64,000 bases of DNA from Ahrensia sp. Lineage in GTDB: Bacteria > Pseudomonadota > Alphaproteobacteria > Rhizobiales > Rhizobiaceae. The notes below the pieces were generated by a model. That model searched no databases. It was not told the DNA's origin and saw only the letters and a list, made by a program, of their open reading frames with translations. The position numbers and the translations under genes were made by a program. Below are positions 45,425 through 55,538 of the stretch, in pieces (position 1 is the first letter of the stretch; every line of letters begins with the position of its first letter). Where the stretch lies: assembly GCA_028817895.1 (NCBI GenBank), contig JAPPOQ010000030.1, forward strand, positions 62,001-126,000. The letters are read 5' to 3'.

Positions 45425-45928
45425 CTTCGTCGCCCGTCCTGCAACGCTTTTGCGCGTCTCTCCGGTGAGCCGCTCCAGATGCGGTTTCAGCCAAACCGCC
45501 AGGTCGGGATCATCCCCGCTCCATTCAAACAGCACCTGCATGGAATTGTTGAGCACGATCCAGTCGTTATGCTGAGCAAGATTGCGCTTCATGATCTCCT
45601 TACCACGGTCCGTCTGGGCATCGCTCAACAGGTCCTTGGTCAAGTTGAACAGCAACGCCAGCGTCCATTGCGTTGAGGCCTGATCGATCGCTGCAACATC
45701 GCTTTGCAGCCCATCCATGAAATCCATCGTCCAGTCTGGATGTTCGATGGTGACCCGCTTCATCGCATTGGATACGCGCAGGCGAACGATCTCATCGTCA
45801 GAGAAATAGCATTGGTAAAGCTCAGCCTGTTTCGCCCGATCTGCGAGCACGGTGTCAACCACTTCCAGGGTACGCCCCAAAGAGTTCGGGTGCCCACCCG
45901 TCAGCATCTGTTCGAATGTTTCGTTCAC
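45404..45928 (-). CDS. Hypothetical helical protein (HEAT-like)
   Basis: A 174-residue helical protein: NSLGRTLEVVDTVLADRAKQ, VRLRVSNAMKRVTIEHPDWT and IVLNNSMQVLFEWSGDDPDL look like consecutive HEAT-type helix pairs. Its tail (SVAGRATKLLAKLG) resembles DNA-alkylation-repair-like repeat proteins. I assign no function. It overlaps the paiB fragment by 21 bp at its 3' end and starts 15 bp from the vapC stop. Confidence 0.68.
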   Translation of the reverse strand: MNETFEQMLTGGHPNSLGRTLEVVDTVLADRAKQAELYQCYFSDDEIVRLRVSNAMKRVTIEHPDWTMDFMDGLQSDVAAIDQASTQWTLALLFNLTKDLLSDAQTDRGKEIMKRNLAQHNDWIVLNNSMQVLFEWSGDDPDLAVWLKPHLERLTGETRKSVAGRATKLLAKLG

Positions 45929-45943
45929 TGATTTACGATCCCT

Positions 45944-46357
45944 CTAGCAGACCACGGCCCTCACATAGCCTTCTTTGGCGTAGCGCACGATATTGCGGTC
46001 TCGTGTGACGATACGATAGCCGTATTCACGTGCCGTGGCGATGATGATGCGGTCGGCGGGGTCCTGACCAGCACAGTTGGGCAGAGTGGTCGATTGGATC
46101 AGAATGCGGGCGGACATGTCACAATATTGCACACCAACCCGCATGAACTGCTCAAGCCATCGTTGCGGTTCCGTTGGCAACTTCAGTCGCCCTTTGGCAC
46201 TCATCAATCCTACTTCCCAAGCGGTGATTGGGGAAATGTAAACAGGGCTTCCTTGGTCGAACGCTTCCTGAATTTCTTTCTCAGCTTCCGCTGTGATTTC
46301 CGCGTCATCGGCAAGCCACAAAACGCAACACGTGTCGAGCAGCAGGGCATCAGTCAT
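45944..46357 (-). CDS. PIN-domain toxin (VapC type)
   Basis: A 137-residue PIN-domain RNase: ALLLDTCCVLWLADDAEITA has the first conserved Asp, VYISPITAWEVGLMSAKGRL the Glu, and GQDPADRIIIATAREYGYRI plus IVTRDRNIVRYA the last acidic residues. The antitoxin gene overlaps its start by 8 nt. VapC toxins of this subtype cleave tRNA or rRNA. Confidence 0.92.
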   Translation of the reverse strand: MTDALLLDTCCVLWLADDAEITAEAEKEIQEAFDQGSPVYISPITAWEVGLMSAKGRLKLPTEPQRWLEQFMRVGVQYCDMSARILIQSTTLPNCAGQDPADRIIIATAREYGYRIVTRDRNIVRYAKEGYVRAVVC

Positions 46358-46760
46358 AAACCCTGCCCCAATCGGGGTCTGCCGGCGCAGTCAGGTCGAG
46401 ATCATCGGGAATTGTGATCATACCTTTCATGCACCCGAAAATAGGATGGCGGCGTTTCTCACCACCCTGATCGGGAACAGGCGGGAACCCCGTCGCACCG
46501 CCATCTGCGTCAGACGGCTCGCTGACCCGCCGGAAGACCAGGCGTTCTGCGGCCATATCGACCTCTTCCGTTTTGAAACCAGCCGCAATCCAGACTTTCG
46601 TCATGACACTGTTCTGCTTATTGTTGCTCCACCAAGCGCGGTTTCGCGAAGATTTCGGCAGCTTGAAGTTCAATAGTTTCTCAATCTCCACAAACGACAT
46701 CACTATGCGACTGCCAGTTTGTGCGGCAAGGTAGCGACCAAGCGGATCATATTTGGACAT
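46350..46760 (-). CDS. Antitoxin-like protein with an N-terminal DUF7662-like domain
   Basis: A 136-residue protein. Residues about 1-75 (SKYDPLGRYLAAQTGSRIVM, RAWWSNNKQNSVMTKVWIAA, then GFKTEEVDMAAERLVFRR) resemble a small domain I recall as DUF7662. The tail HPIFGCMKGMITIPDDLDLT plus APADPDWGRVYD is the toxin-binding end of antitoxins paired with PIN toxins. An ordinary DNA-binding domain is missing. ATG 46760 has TGAGGAT as SD. The coupling to vapC supports the antitoxin role. Confidence 0.72.
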   Translation of the reverse strand: MSKYDPLGRYLAAQTGSRIVMSFVEIEKLLNFKLPKSSRNRAWWSNNKQNSVMTKVWIAAGFKTEEVDMAAERLVFRRVSEPSDADGGATGFPPVPDQGGEKRRHPIFGCMKGMITIPDDLDLTAPADPDWGRVYD

Positions 46761-46770
46761 ACAATTATCC

Positions 46771-46807
46771 TCACAAATATGTACTGTGTGAAACATACAT
46801 ATTGTGA
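46771..46807. promoter_or_regulatory. Imperfect inverted repeat upstream of the PIN-toxin operon
   Basis: TCACAAATATGTA (46771-46783) and TACATATTGTGA (46796-46807) form an almost perfect dyad with one extra A, separated by 12 bp, starting 10 bp before the antitoxin ATG. It is a good candidate operator for autoregulation. It ends next to the stop of the ABC-F gene. Confidence 0.6.
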
Positions 46808-46808
46808 G

Positions 46809-48629
46809 TTAAGCCTCAAGCTCTTCACGCAGCATTTCCAGTTCCAGCCAGCGATTTTCGGCGTCCTGCAACTCGCTTTGTGTTTTTTCGAGCAATTTGA
46901 CGAGTTGGTCCGCGCGTTTGGGGTCTTTCTCAAAAAGGGCGGGCTGCGCCAGCGCCGCATTCACCTTGGCGACATCGCCTTCCAGCTTGGCAATCGTCGC
47001 GGGCAAGGTGTCCAAAGCATGTTTGTCTTTGAAAGACAGTTTGGCGGATGTTTTCGCTTTTGCCTTCTGAGGCTCAGACCGGACCGGCTGCAACTCAGTG
47101 TGCTGTCGCGCCGCAGCTGTTTTGGAAGCTGCATTGCCTCGCCGTTGAGCCATCATGTCGGAGTAGCCGCCTGCATAGTCGATCCAACGGCCCGGCTGAT
47201 CGGGGTCAGGTGCAATGACGGATGTGCAGATGCGATCCAGGAAATCACGATCATGGCTGACGACAATCACAGTGCCCGGATAGTCCGCGACCATTTCCTG
47301 CAAGAGATCGAGTGTTTCCAGATCGAGATCGTTTGTGGGCTCGTCCAGAACCAGCAGATTGGACGGGTGACGCAGATGCATGGCGAGCATCAAGCGTCCC
47401 CGCTCCCCGCCAGACAGTTTTGAAACCACCGTACCGGCTTGCTCGGGCAAAAAGAGGAAGTCCTTCATATAGGCTATGACGTGTTTGGTGGTCTCACCGA
47501 TGCGAACCAGATCACTGCCACCGCCGGTCAAAGCGTCACGAACCGTAGAATTTGGGTCCAGCGCAGCGCGTTTCTGGTCAATCGTCAGCATATCTATGTT
47601 GGCGCCGAGCTTGACCGTGCCGGTATCCGGCTGCAAAGACCCGGTGAGCAGCCGCACAAGTGTTGTTTTGCCAACGCCATTGGTGCCGACCAGACCGACG
47701 CGTTCGCCTCTCGCCACCCGTATCGAAAAGTCCCGAACCAAATCACGATCGCCAAAGGATTTGCTGATCTTTTCTGCGCGGATCACCAGCTTGCCGGGAT
47801 TTTGTCCCTCGGCAACGGTCATGGTGACATCACCCGTCGGGCGCATGCGCTCGGCTTGCTGCTTTCGCAGTTTGGCAAGATCGCCCAGCCGTTTCATGTT
47901 GCGTTTGCGACGGCCGGACACGCCATGGGTGACCCAGTGTTCCTCGCGCACGATCTTGCGGTCGAGCTTGTGCGCGTCGAGTTCTTCCTTCTCCAGAAGC
48001 TCATCGCGCCATTCTTCAAAATGCGAAAAGCCCTTCTCCAAGAGCCGTGAACGGCCTCGACCTATCCAGACCGTGGAACGCGTCAGCGTGTCGAGGAACC
48101 GCCGATCGTGGCTGATCGTCACGATGGCTGATCGCAGCGCGGACAATTCCCCTTCGAGCCATTCAATCGCGGGCAGGTCGAGATGGTTGGTCGGCTCATC
48201 CAGCAGGATGATGTCTGGTTCGGGAGCCAGTACGCGAGCGAGTGCTGCTCGGCGCGCTTCGCCGCCGGAAAGGTTGGCGGTGCCACTTTCGGGATCAAGC
48301 CCGAGGGTCTCAAGATACAAGCGTCCACGATGCGGATCATCGGCTTCCTCCAATCCGGCATCGACATAGGCGCCAATGGTCGTGAAAGTTGAGAGATCCG
48401 GCTCCTGCGGCAAATAACGCACGGTTGTTCCCGGCTGCACGAAAACAGCGCCCGCATCCGGTTCGACCAGCCCCGCCGCGATTTTCATCAGCGTGGATTT
48501 GCCGGACCCGTTGCGCCCGACCAGGCACAACCGATCACGTGCATATACGGCCAGATCGGCGCGTGTGAGTAGCGGCGTTGAGCCGAATGTCAGCGCAATA
48601 TCACGCAGATGCAAAAGAGGTGGCGCCAT
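46809..48629 (-). CDS. ABC-F family ATPase, Uup-like
   Basis: A 606-residue soluble twin-ABC protein. First domain: Walker A LVGRNGSGKSTLM, signature NLSGGEARRAALA, Walker B IILLDEPTNHLDL. Second domain: LVGTNGVGKTTLV, KLSGGERGRLMLA, LLVLDEPTNDLDL. A C-terminal coiled-coil tail (from about residue 540) is typical of Uup. ABC-F proteins act on the ribosome (Uup also on DNA repair or replication). It is downstream in a tandem with pgm, 33 bp from the pgm stop. Confidence 0.92.
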   Translation of the reverse strand: MAPPLLHLRDIALTFGSTPLLTRADLAVYARDRLCLVGRNGSGKSTLMKIAAGLVEPDAGAVFVQPGTTVRYLPQEPDLSTFTTIGAYVDAGLEEADDPHRGRLYLETLGLDPESGTANLSGGEARRAALARVLAPEPDIILLDEPTNHLDLPAIEWLEGELSALRSAIVTISHDRRFLDTLTRSTVWIGRGRSRLLEKGFSHFEEWRDELLEKEELDAHKLDRKIVREEHWVTHGVSGRRKRNMKRLGDLAKLRKQQAERMRPTGDVTMTVAEGQNPGKLVIRAEKISKSFGDRDLVRDFSIRVARGERVGLVGTNGVGKTTLVRLLTGSLQPDTGTVKLGANIDMLTIDQKRAALDPNSTVRDALTGGGSDLVRIGETTKHVIAYMKDFLFLPEQAGTVVSKLSGGERGRLMLAMHLRHPSNLLVLDEPTNDLDLETLDLLQEMVADYPGTVIVVSHDRDFLDRICTSVIAPDPDQPGRWIDYAGGYSDMMAQRRGNAASKTAAARQHTELQPVRSEPQKAKAKTSAKLSFKDKHALDTLPATIAKLEGDVAKVNAALAQPALFEKDPKRADQLVKLLEKTQSELQDAENRWLELEMLREELEA

Positions 48630-48662
48630 CGAGAGGACCGCAAATTCGGGTGACCGTTTCGG

Positions 48663-50441
<1,779 letters not shown>

Positions 50442-50454
50442 TCAGGACATCACC

Positions 50455-52269
50455 ATGTTTCGCCGCCTCAGTCTCATCGCAGCTTCTTTTGCTTTGCTTT
50501 TTGCTACTGGCTACGCGCAGCAGGCAACCGACGAGGTCGCTCCGGAAAGCGGCACGACCCAACAACAGGCACCGGCAGATGATGGTGTTGTGGCTCCCAA
50601 GCCCGGCGCGCGGATCGCATCCCCCAATCTCCGACCGGCGATCAAGGCGCAAAAATGGATGGTGACTGTCGCCAATCCGCTGGCGGCACAGGCGGCGGCG
50701 GATGTGCTGAAGGGTGGCGGCAATGCGGTTGATGCTGCCGTTGCGGCACAAGCCATGCTTGGCCTGGTGGAGCCGCAATCGTCCGGTCTCGGCGGCGGTG
50801 CCTTTCTGGTTTATTTCGATGCCAAAGCTGGTCGTCTGACTACGCTTGACGGGCGCGAAACCGCACCCGCAGCAGCCACGCCAACCTTGTTTCAGGACGA
50901 TAATGGTGAGCCGCTAGAATTTTTCGACGCCGTGATTGGCGGACGCTCGGTTGGCGTGCCGGGAACGCCTGCCCTTATGGTCGAGATGCACCGCCGTTGG
51001 GGCAGCCGCAAATTTGGCGATTTGCTGCAACCCGCCATCGATCAGGCCCGTCGCGGATTTGTTGTCTCGCCAAGATTGGCGGCCTTGACGGAACGCAGCG
51101 CGGAGTTTCTCGCCAAGCAAAAAGAAGCGGCGGACTATTTCCTGCCCGGTGGACTGCCCGTTGACGCTGGCCGCCTGCAGGTCAATCTGGACTATGCCGA
51201 AACGCTATCACGGCTGGGCAATGACTTGGGACGCAGCTTCTATGAAGGCGGCGACGCGACAGCGATTGTTTCGACGATCAAGGGATTTGCGGCCAATCCC
51301 GGCGTCATGGAGATGGCCGATCTCGCCAATTACTCTGTTAAGGAGCGCGAGCCGGTCTGCATCGCCTATCGCGTTTACGATGTGTGCGGCATGGGCCCGC
51401 CATCTTCCGGTGCGCTGACCGTTGGTCAAATTCTGGGACTCATCGAACCGTTCGACATTGCTGCTCTCGGGCCGAACGATGTCGATTCGTGGCGGCTGAT
51501 CGGCGACGCATCGCGCCTCGCCTTTGCAGACCGGAGTCGTTACATGGCCGACAGCGATTTCGTTCCCATGCCCACCAAAGGCCTGATGAAAGACGATTAT
51601 CTGGCCGAAAGAGCGCGGATGCTGGAAAGCGACCGCGCGCTCACCAAGGAACAGGTTGCGCCCGGCTCTCCAAGTTGGGATCACGCAACGCTTTTGGCTG
51701 ATGATGAGTCGCTGGAACTGCCCTCCACATCACATTTTTCCATAATCGATGAGGCGGGCAACGCGGTTTCCATGACCACGACCATCGAAAACGCGTTCGG
51801 GTCGCGCTTGATGGTCAACGGGTTCCTGCTCAACAATGAGCTCACCGATTTTTCCTTCCGCAGCCATCGCGACGGCGTCCCGATTGCCAATCGCGTCGAA
51901 CCGGGAAAACGGCCACGTTCCTCCATGTCACCGACAATCGTGATGAAAGACGGCAAACCTGTTCTGCTGATTGGATCGCCAGGCGGTAGCCGCATTATCG
52001 GCTATGTCGCCAAAACGATCATCGCGCATCTGGATTGGGGCATGAACATTCGCGCCGCAATCGAATTGCCTCATCTGGTCAACCGGTTCGGCACATATGA
52101 TCTGGAAGCAGGCACTGATGCGGAAAGCATGAAGGCCGTCCTCGAAAATATCGGTTATGAGGTCAATATTCGCGATCTCAATTCAGGCCTGCACGGCATT
52201 TCAATCTATGAAGACGGGTTGCAGGGCGGAGCTGACCCGCGCCGCGAGGGTGTAGTGATCGCCGAATAG
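50455..52269 (+). CDS. ggt: Gamma-glutamyltransferase
   Basis: A 604-residue periplasmic enzyme acting on glutathione. A signal peptide is present (MFRRLSLIAASFALLFATGY AQQ). ANPLAAQAAADVLKGGGNAV and VEPQSSGLGGGAFLVYFDA open the mature part; the autoprocessing threonine lies in ELPSTSHFSIIDEAGNAVSM, and PRSSMSPTIVMKDGKPVLLI is the C-terminal signature. Large and small subunits would form by self-cleavage. A short MITE-like repeat begins 12 bp after the stop. Confidence 0.95.
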   Translation: MFRRLSLIAASFALLFATGYAQQATDEVAPESGTTQQQAPADDGVVAPKPGARIASPNLRPAIKAQKWMVTVANPLAAQAAADVLKGGGNAVDAAVAAQAMLGLVEPQSSGLGGGAFLVYFDAKAGRLTTLDGRETAPAAATPTLFQDDNGEPLEFFDAVIGGRSVGVPGTPALMVEMHRRWGSRKFGDLLQPAIDQARRGFVVSPRLAALTERSAEFLAKQKEAADYFLPGGLPVDAGRLQVNLDYAETLSRLGNDLGRSFYEGGDATAIVSTIKGFAANPGVMEMADLANYSVKEREPVCIAYRVYDVCGMGPPSSGALTVGQILGLIEPFDIAALGPNDVDSWRLIGDASRLAFADRSRYMADSDFVPMPTKGLMKDDYLAERARMLESDRALTKEQVAPGSPSWDHATLLADDESLELPSTSHFSIIDEAGNAVSMTTTIENAFGSRLMVNGFLLNNELTDFSFRSHRDGVPIANRVEPGKRPRSSMSPTIVMKDGKPVLLIGSPGGSRIIGYVAKTIIAHLDWGMNIRAAIELPHLVNRFGTYDLEAGTDAESMKAVLENIGYEVNIRDLNSGLHGISIYEDGLQGGADPRREGVVIAE

Positions 52270-52280
52270 ACACCGCCTAA

Positions 52281-52512
52281 TAGAGCAAGTCTCGTCCAGA
52301 TTGGAGCAGTTTGATGGGATGGATTTTTTGATCTGGCAAGGAGAGCACCGCAGAGCGATGCTGGGCATCGCGCGAGGATTTCGACGCCGCCAGAGCGACA
52401 AAAGACACCCAAGCAGGTCGTTTCCGACACTCTAAAACTGAGCCGAAATCTGCAATCGTTTGAACTTGTATCTTTGCGCTCAAACGATTCAATCTGGGCG
52501 AGATTTGCTCTA
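52281..52512 (+). repeat. MITE-like element, copy 2 (internally deleted)
   Basis: A 232-bp copy in the same orientation as copy 1, with the same TA-flanked ends. About 79 bp of the right half are missing, between short GCG repeats, and several point changes have accumulated. Its right end gives the TAG stop of the DUF2312 gene on the minus strand. Confidence 0.82.
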
Positions 52513-52782
52513 ATTTTCGCTTTCTGAAATGCCATCACCGGGAATCATGCCCAGCGCTGACAGATACAGATCGAGCATGGCTTCCTGCTCCTGCCGTTCG
52601 GCGACTTCAACCTTGCGCAGACGAACGACCTGACGCAGCGTTTTGACGTCAAATCCATTGGCCTTGGCTTCGGCGTAGACATCGCGAATGTCGTCGGCGA
52701 TGGCTTTCTTTTCCTCTTCGAGGCGTTCGATACGCTCAACGATAGACCGCAACTGATCGCGGGCAACCGATGTGTCGGCCAT
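52510..52782 (-). CDS. DUF2312 protein (GapR-like)
   Basis: A 90-residue protein: [40 protein letters not shown] and [20 protein letters not shown] form the long coiled-coil helices of DUF2312, the family of the nucleoid-associated protein GapR. AGGAGA precedes ATG 52782. The stop codon TAG is formed by the end of MITE copy 2. GapR binds overtwisted DNA in Caulobacter; whether this paralogue does so is inferred. Confidence 0.9.
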   Translation of the reverse strand: MADTSVARDQLRSIVERIERLEEEKKAIADDIRDVYAEAKANGFDVKTLRQVVRLRKVEVAERQEQEAMLDLYLSALGMIPGDGISESEN

Positions 52783-52892
52783 GTGAGTCTCCTGCATGAG
52801 GCGCGGACGGGAACAGCGTGTTCAACAGCAATCCGCGCTGCTGTTCAACCGCTCAGTTGGCTCAAACGCGTGGATTGCTCAACCACCCAGTG

Positions 52893-53198
52893 TCAGCTGT
52901 GCGTGTGGCTTTCCGCGAAGGCCTGTTTTTGGGCATCTGTCGCTTCTGTCTGATATTTCTCCCGCCACTCATCAAAGGGCATGCCATAGATGATTTCGCG
53001 GGCTGAAAGCTTGTCTAGATCGATTCCCCGGTCATTCGCCGCCTCCTGATACCAGCGCGACAGGCAATTGCGGCAAAAGCCGGAGAGATTCATCAAATCG
53101 ATGTTCTGCACATCGGTGCGTTCGCGCAGATGAGCCACCAGAGTGCGAAAGGCGGTGGCCTCCAATTCGGTTTGTGTGGCTTTGTCGATATCCGTCAC
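52893..53198 (-). CDS. DUF1244 protein
   Basis: A 101-residue protein starting at GTG (MTDIDKATQTELEATAFRTL). LRERTDVQNIDLMNLSGFCR and NCLSRWYQEAANDRGIDLDK, with IIYGMPFDEWREKYQTEAT, are the full DUF1244 signature. Function is unknown. The start overlaps the upstream amidohydrolase stop by 4 nt (GTGA), which shows translational coupling. Confidence 0.93.
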   Translation of the reverse strand: MTDIDKATQTELEATAFRTLVAHLRERTDVQNIDLMNLSGFCRNCLSRWYQEAANDRGIDLDKLSAREIIYGMPFDEWREKYQTEATDAQKQAFAESHTHS

Positions 53199-54004
53199 AG
53201 GCTTTCTCCCGTATCGGCCGGGGCGTCTGCCCGCGAGCCGTAAAACTTGATTTCATGCATATCGGCCCGGGTATTGGCCTCTTCAAGCAGTGGCGCGAGC
53301 CTGTCCGCCCATCTACGCACCCCTTCATCATCTGCGATGAGATCGTTGCGGACTTCCACCAGCGTGTGTGGCAGGCCGTGCTGGGTTGCGTGGGTGTACA
53401 TGGTGTCGTTCTTCAACGCGCCATCATAGGGCTCATTGTCGCCGACGACGAGAGAGGGGTCCGCGCATAGGCGGTCCAGCATGAAGCGGGTCAAGCGTGG
53501 ATCCTTGTCCCACAAAAACCCAGCATGCCATTTGCGCGGCCTGCCCTTCCATGCCGGAGTAAAGGAGTGGATGGAGAAAATCATCGGCGCTATGCCGCTG
53601 TTCGTCGCGCGGCTGATGACGCGCGCAATCGCCATGCGATATGGAGCATGGTAAAGCTCGATGCGGCGCTGGATTTCCTCTTCATCGATCGGATGGTTGC
53701 CCGGGACGACCGTCCCATCCGATAAACGCATGATGACGGTTGGGTCGTCAGTTCCCCGATTGGGGTCGATAAGCAGACGTGAAAACCCACTCAACACAGC
53801 AGGAACGCCCAGCCGTTCGGCCAGAGCGAGGGTCAGATCGGCAGCGCCAATGTCATAGGCAATGTGGCGCTCAAACTCGGATGCCGGCAGACCGAGGGTT
53901 CCGTAATGTTCGGGAAGTGCGTTTCTGGCGTGGTCGCACAGCAAAACGATCCCGCCATCATAGGCCCCGTCGACAATCTCAAAGGCATGGAAGTATTCGC
54001 TCAT
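53195..54004 (-). CDS. N-formylglutamate amidohydrolase family protein
   Basis: A 269-residue hydrolase. IVLLCDHARNALPEHYGTLG, HIAYDIGAADLTLALAERLG and LLIDPNRGTDDPTVIM hold the metal-binding region of the FGase family, with ELYHAPYRMAIARVISRATN and MIFSIHSFTPAWKGRPR following. It may work in histidine degradation or on an N-formyl or N-acyl amino acid; no hut genes are nearby. The Met at 54004 is chosen over TTG 54022. It is coupled to DUF1244 by GTGA overlap and divergent from the DMT transporter. Confidence 0.88.
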   Translation of the reverse strand: MSEYFHAFEIVDGAYDGGIVLLCDHARNALPEHYGTLGLPASEFERHIAYDIGAADLTLALAERLGVPAVLSGFSRLLIDPNRGTDDPTVIMRLSDGTVVPGNHPIDEEEIQRRIELYHAPYRMAIARVISRATNSGIAPMIFSIHSFTPAWKGRPRKWHAGFLWDKDPRLTRFMLDRLCADPSLVVGDNEPYDGALKNDTMYTHATQHGLPHTLVEVRNDLIADDEGVRRWADRLAPLLEEANTRADMHEIKFYGSRADAPADTGESL

Positions 54005-54084
54005 GCGTGGGTCGTCCGGCAATCAGAGAACTAGGTTCGAAAAGCTGAAGTCTGGCTTATTGTCACAGCGCTTCGGGTGGTTCA

Positions 54085-55038
54085 ATGCTTGGACATCAGG
54101 CCACGACTCGACCAAGGACAGGGCAAAGCGTGTCCCGCAAAATTGCCGAACCCGAACTGCCCTTCACGACCGCTTTCGCCGCACTGGTCGTCGGGGCCAT
54201 CGCCATGGGCATTTCTCCGGTTTTTGTGCGCATTGCCGAAATCGGCCCCTTTGCCAGCGCCTTCTGGCGGGTTTTTCTGGCACTTCCGGTGCTCATTTTG
54301 TGGGTGATCTGGGAATGCAAGCGCACCGGTCGCGATCTGCCGACCTGGCGGTCCTATGACCGCGCAATCCTTCTGTGCGGCGCGTTCTTTGCCGGCGATC
54401 TCTTTTTCTGGCATCTGGCGATCCTGAACACCACCATCGCCAATGCGACACTTTTGTCTTGCCTAGCGCCGGTTTGGGTTGCCCTGTTTTCAGGTCTCTT
54501 CATCGGGGAACGGGTGACCCGGGAAGTTTGGGGCGGATTGGTCATTTGCCTGCTTGGCGCGGTTCTGCTGATCGGGTCGAGCTACAGCCTCGTGCCTGAC
54601 CGATTGATCGGCGACATATATGGTGTCTTCACCTCGCTTTTCTTTGGGCTGTATATTCTCGCAGTTCGCGTCGCGCGTCGCAGCCATGGTGCCGGAGCCA
54701 TGACCTTTATGAGCGCCACCGTGACCGCGCCGATCCTGTTTGTTACGGCCATCATTGCCGGGCAGTCTTTCATTCCCGAAACAATGACCGGCGTCGCCGC
54801 ACTGGTCGCGCTCGGTGTCCTGTCTCACTCGGGTGGTCAAGGCCTGCTTGCGGTCGCGCTTGGGTCACTTTCGGCTGCTTTTTCTTCCCTGGTCATCTTT
54901 ATTGAAGCCCTTGCCGCTGCCTTTGTCGGGTGGCTGGTCTTTGCGGAGACGCTCACCCCCTTGCAGGGTCTTGGGGGTCTGCTGATCCTGTTCGGCATCT
55001 GGACGGCCCGTCAAAAACCATCAGAGGGCGCGCGTTGA
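54085..55038 (+). CDS. DMT-superfamily (EamA) transporter
   Basis: A 317-residue membrane protein with ten helices in two EamA repeats: FAALVVGAIAMGISPVFVRI and ASAFWRVFLALPVLILWVIW in the first, GVFTSLFFGLYILAVRVARR, SHSGGQGLLAVALGSLSAAF and VIFIEALAAAFVGWLVFAET in the second. Likely an exporter of small metabolites. The first 15 residues (MLGHQATTRPRTGQS) look doubtful; GTG 54130 could be the true start. The gene is followed by the DUF1036 gene after 50 bp. Confidence 0.88.
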   Translation: MLGHQATTRPRTGQSVSRKIAEPELPFTTAFAALVVGAIAMGISPVFVRIAEIGPFASAFWRVFLALPVLILWVIWECKRTGRDLPTWRSYDRAILLCGAFFAGDLFFWHLAILNTTIANATLLSCLAPVWVALFSGLFIGERVTREVWGGLVICLLGAVLLIGSSYSLVPDRLIGDIYGVFTSLFFGLYILAVRVARRSHGAGAMTFMSATVTAPILFVTAIIAGQSFIPETMTGVAALVALGVLSHSGGQGLLAVALGSLSAAFSSLVIFIEALAAAFVGWLVFAETLTPLQGLGGLLILFGIWTARQKPSEGAR

Positions 55039-55088
55039 CAGGTCGCGGGGAAACGGGCAACAGATTTCAAACGGGACGAGGACCCGAT

Positions 55089-55538
55089 ATGCAGTCAAAA
55101 AGCCCTTTTTCACAAACGCTTGTGGCGGCGCTTGCGCTGGTCGGCGGCGTGACGGCAGCAAGCCCAGCTCAAGCCGATCTGCAGGTGTGCAACGACACAA
55201 AATCGCTTGTGGGCGTGTCGATCGGCTACCGGCTTGATGATGACTGGATTACGGAAGGCTGGTGGCGCGTTCCTGCTACCGTCTGCACGTCAGTGATCGA
55301 AGGAAAGCTTAATGCGCGTTATTTCTACATTCATGCCGAAGAGGCCGACGCCGGCGGTCGTTGGCGTGGCCCCGTTTTCATGTGCACGTCAAACAAGCAA
55401 TTCAAAGTCCAAGGTGTTCAGGACTGCTTCGCCCGTGGTTATGAGCGCGCCGGTTTCTTTGAGGTGGATACGGGCGAGCAGGAAAGCTGGCAGGTTCGGC
55501 TGACAGAAGCTGATCGAAAGGACGATTCAGAGCAATGA
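55089..55538 (+). CDS. Secreted DUF1036 protein
   Basis: A 149-residue periplasmic protein. A signal peptide (FSQTLVAALALVGGVTAASP, then AQA) precedes the DUF1036 domain: DLQVCNDTKSLVGVSIGYRL, WITEGWWRVPATVCTSVIEG, RYFYIHAEEADAGGRW and FMCTSNKQFKVQGVQDC. Four cysteines are conserved. Function is unknown. The pyk ATG overlaps its stop as ATGA. Confidence 0.9.
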   Translation: MQSKSPFSQTLVAALALVGGVTAASPAQADLQVCNDTKSLVGVSIGYRLDDDWITEGWWRVPATVCTSVIEGKLNARYFYIHAEEADAGGRWRGPVFMCTSNKQFKVQGVQDCFARGYERAGFFEVDTGEQESWQVRLTEADRKDDSEQ

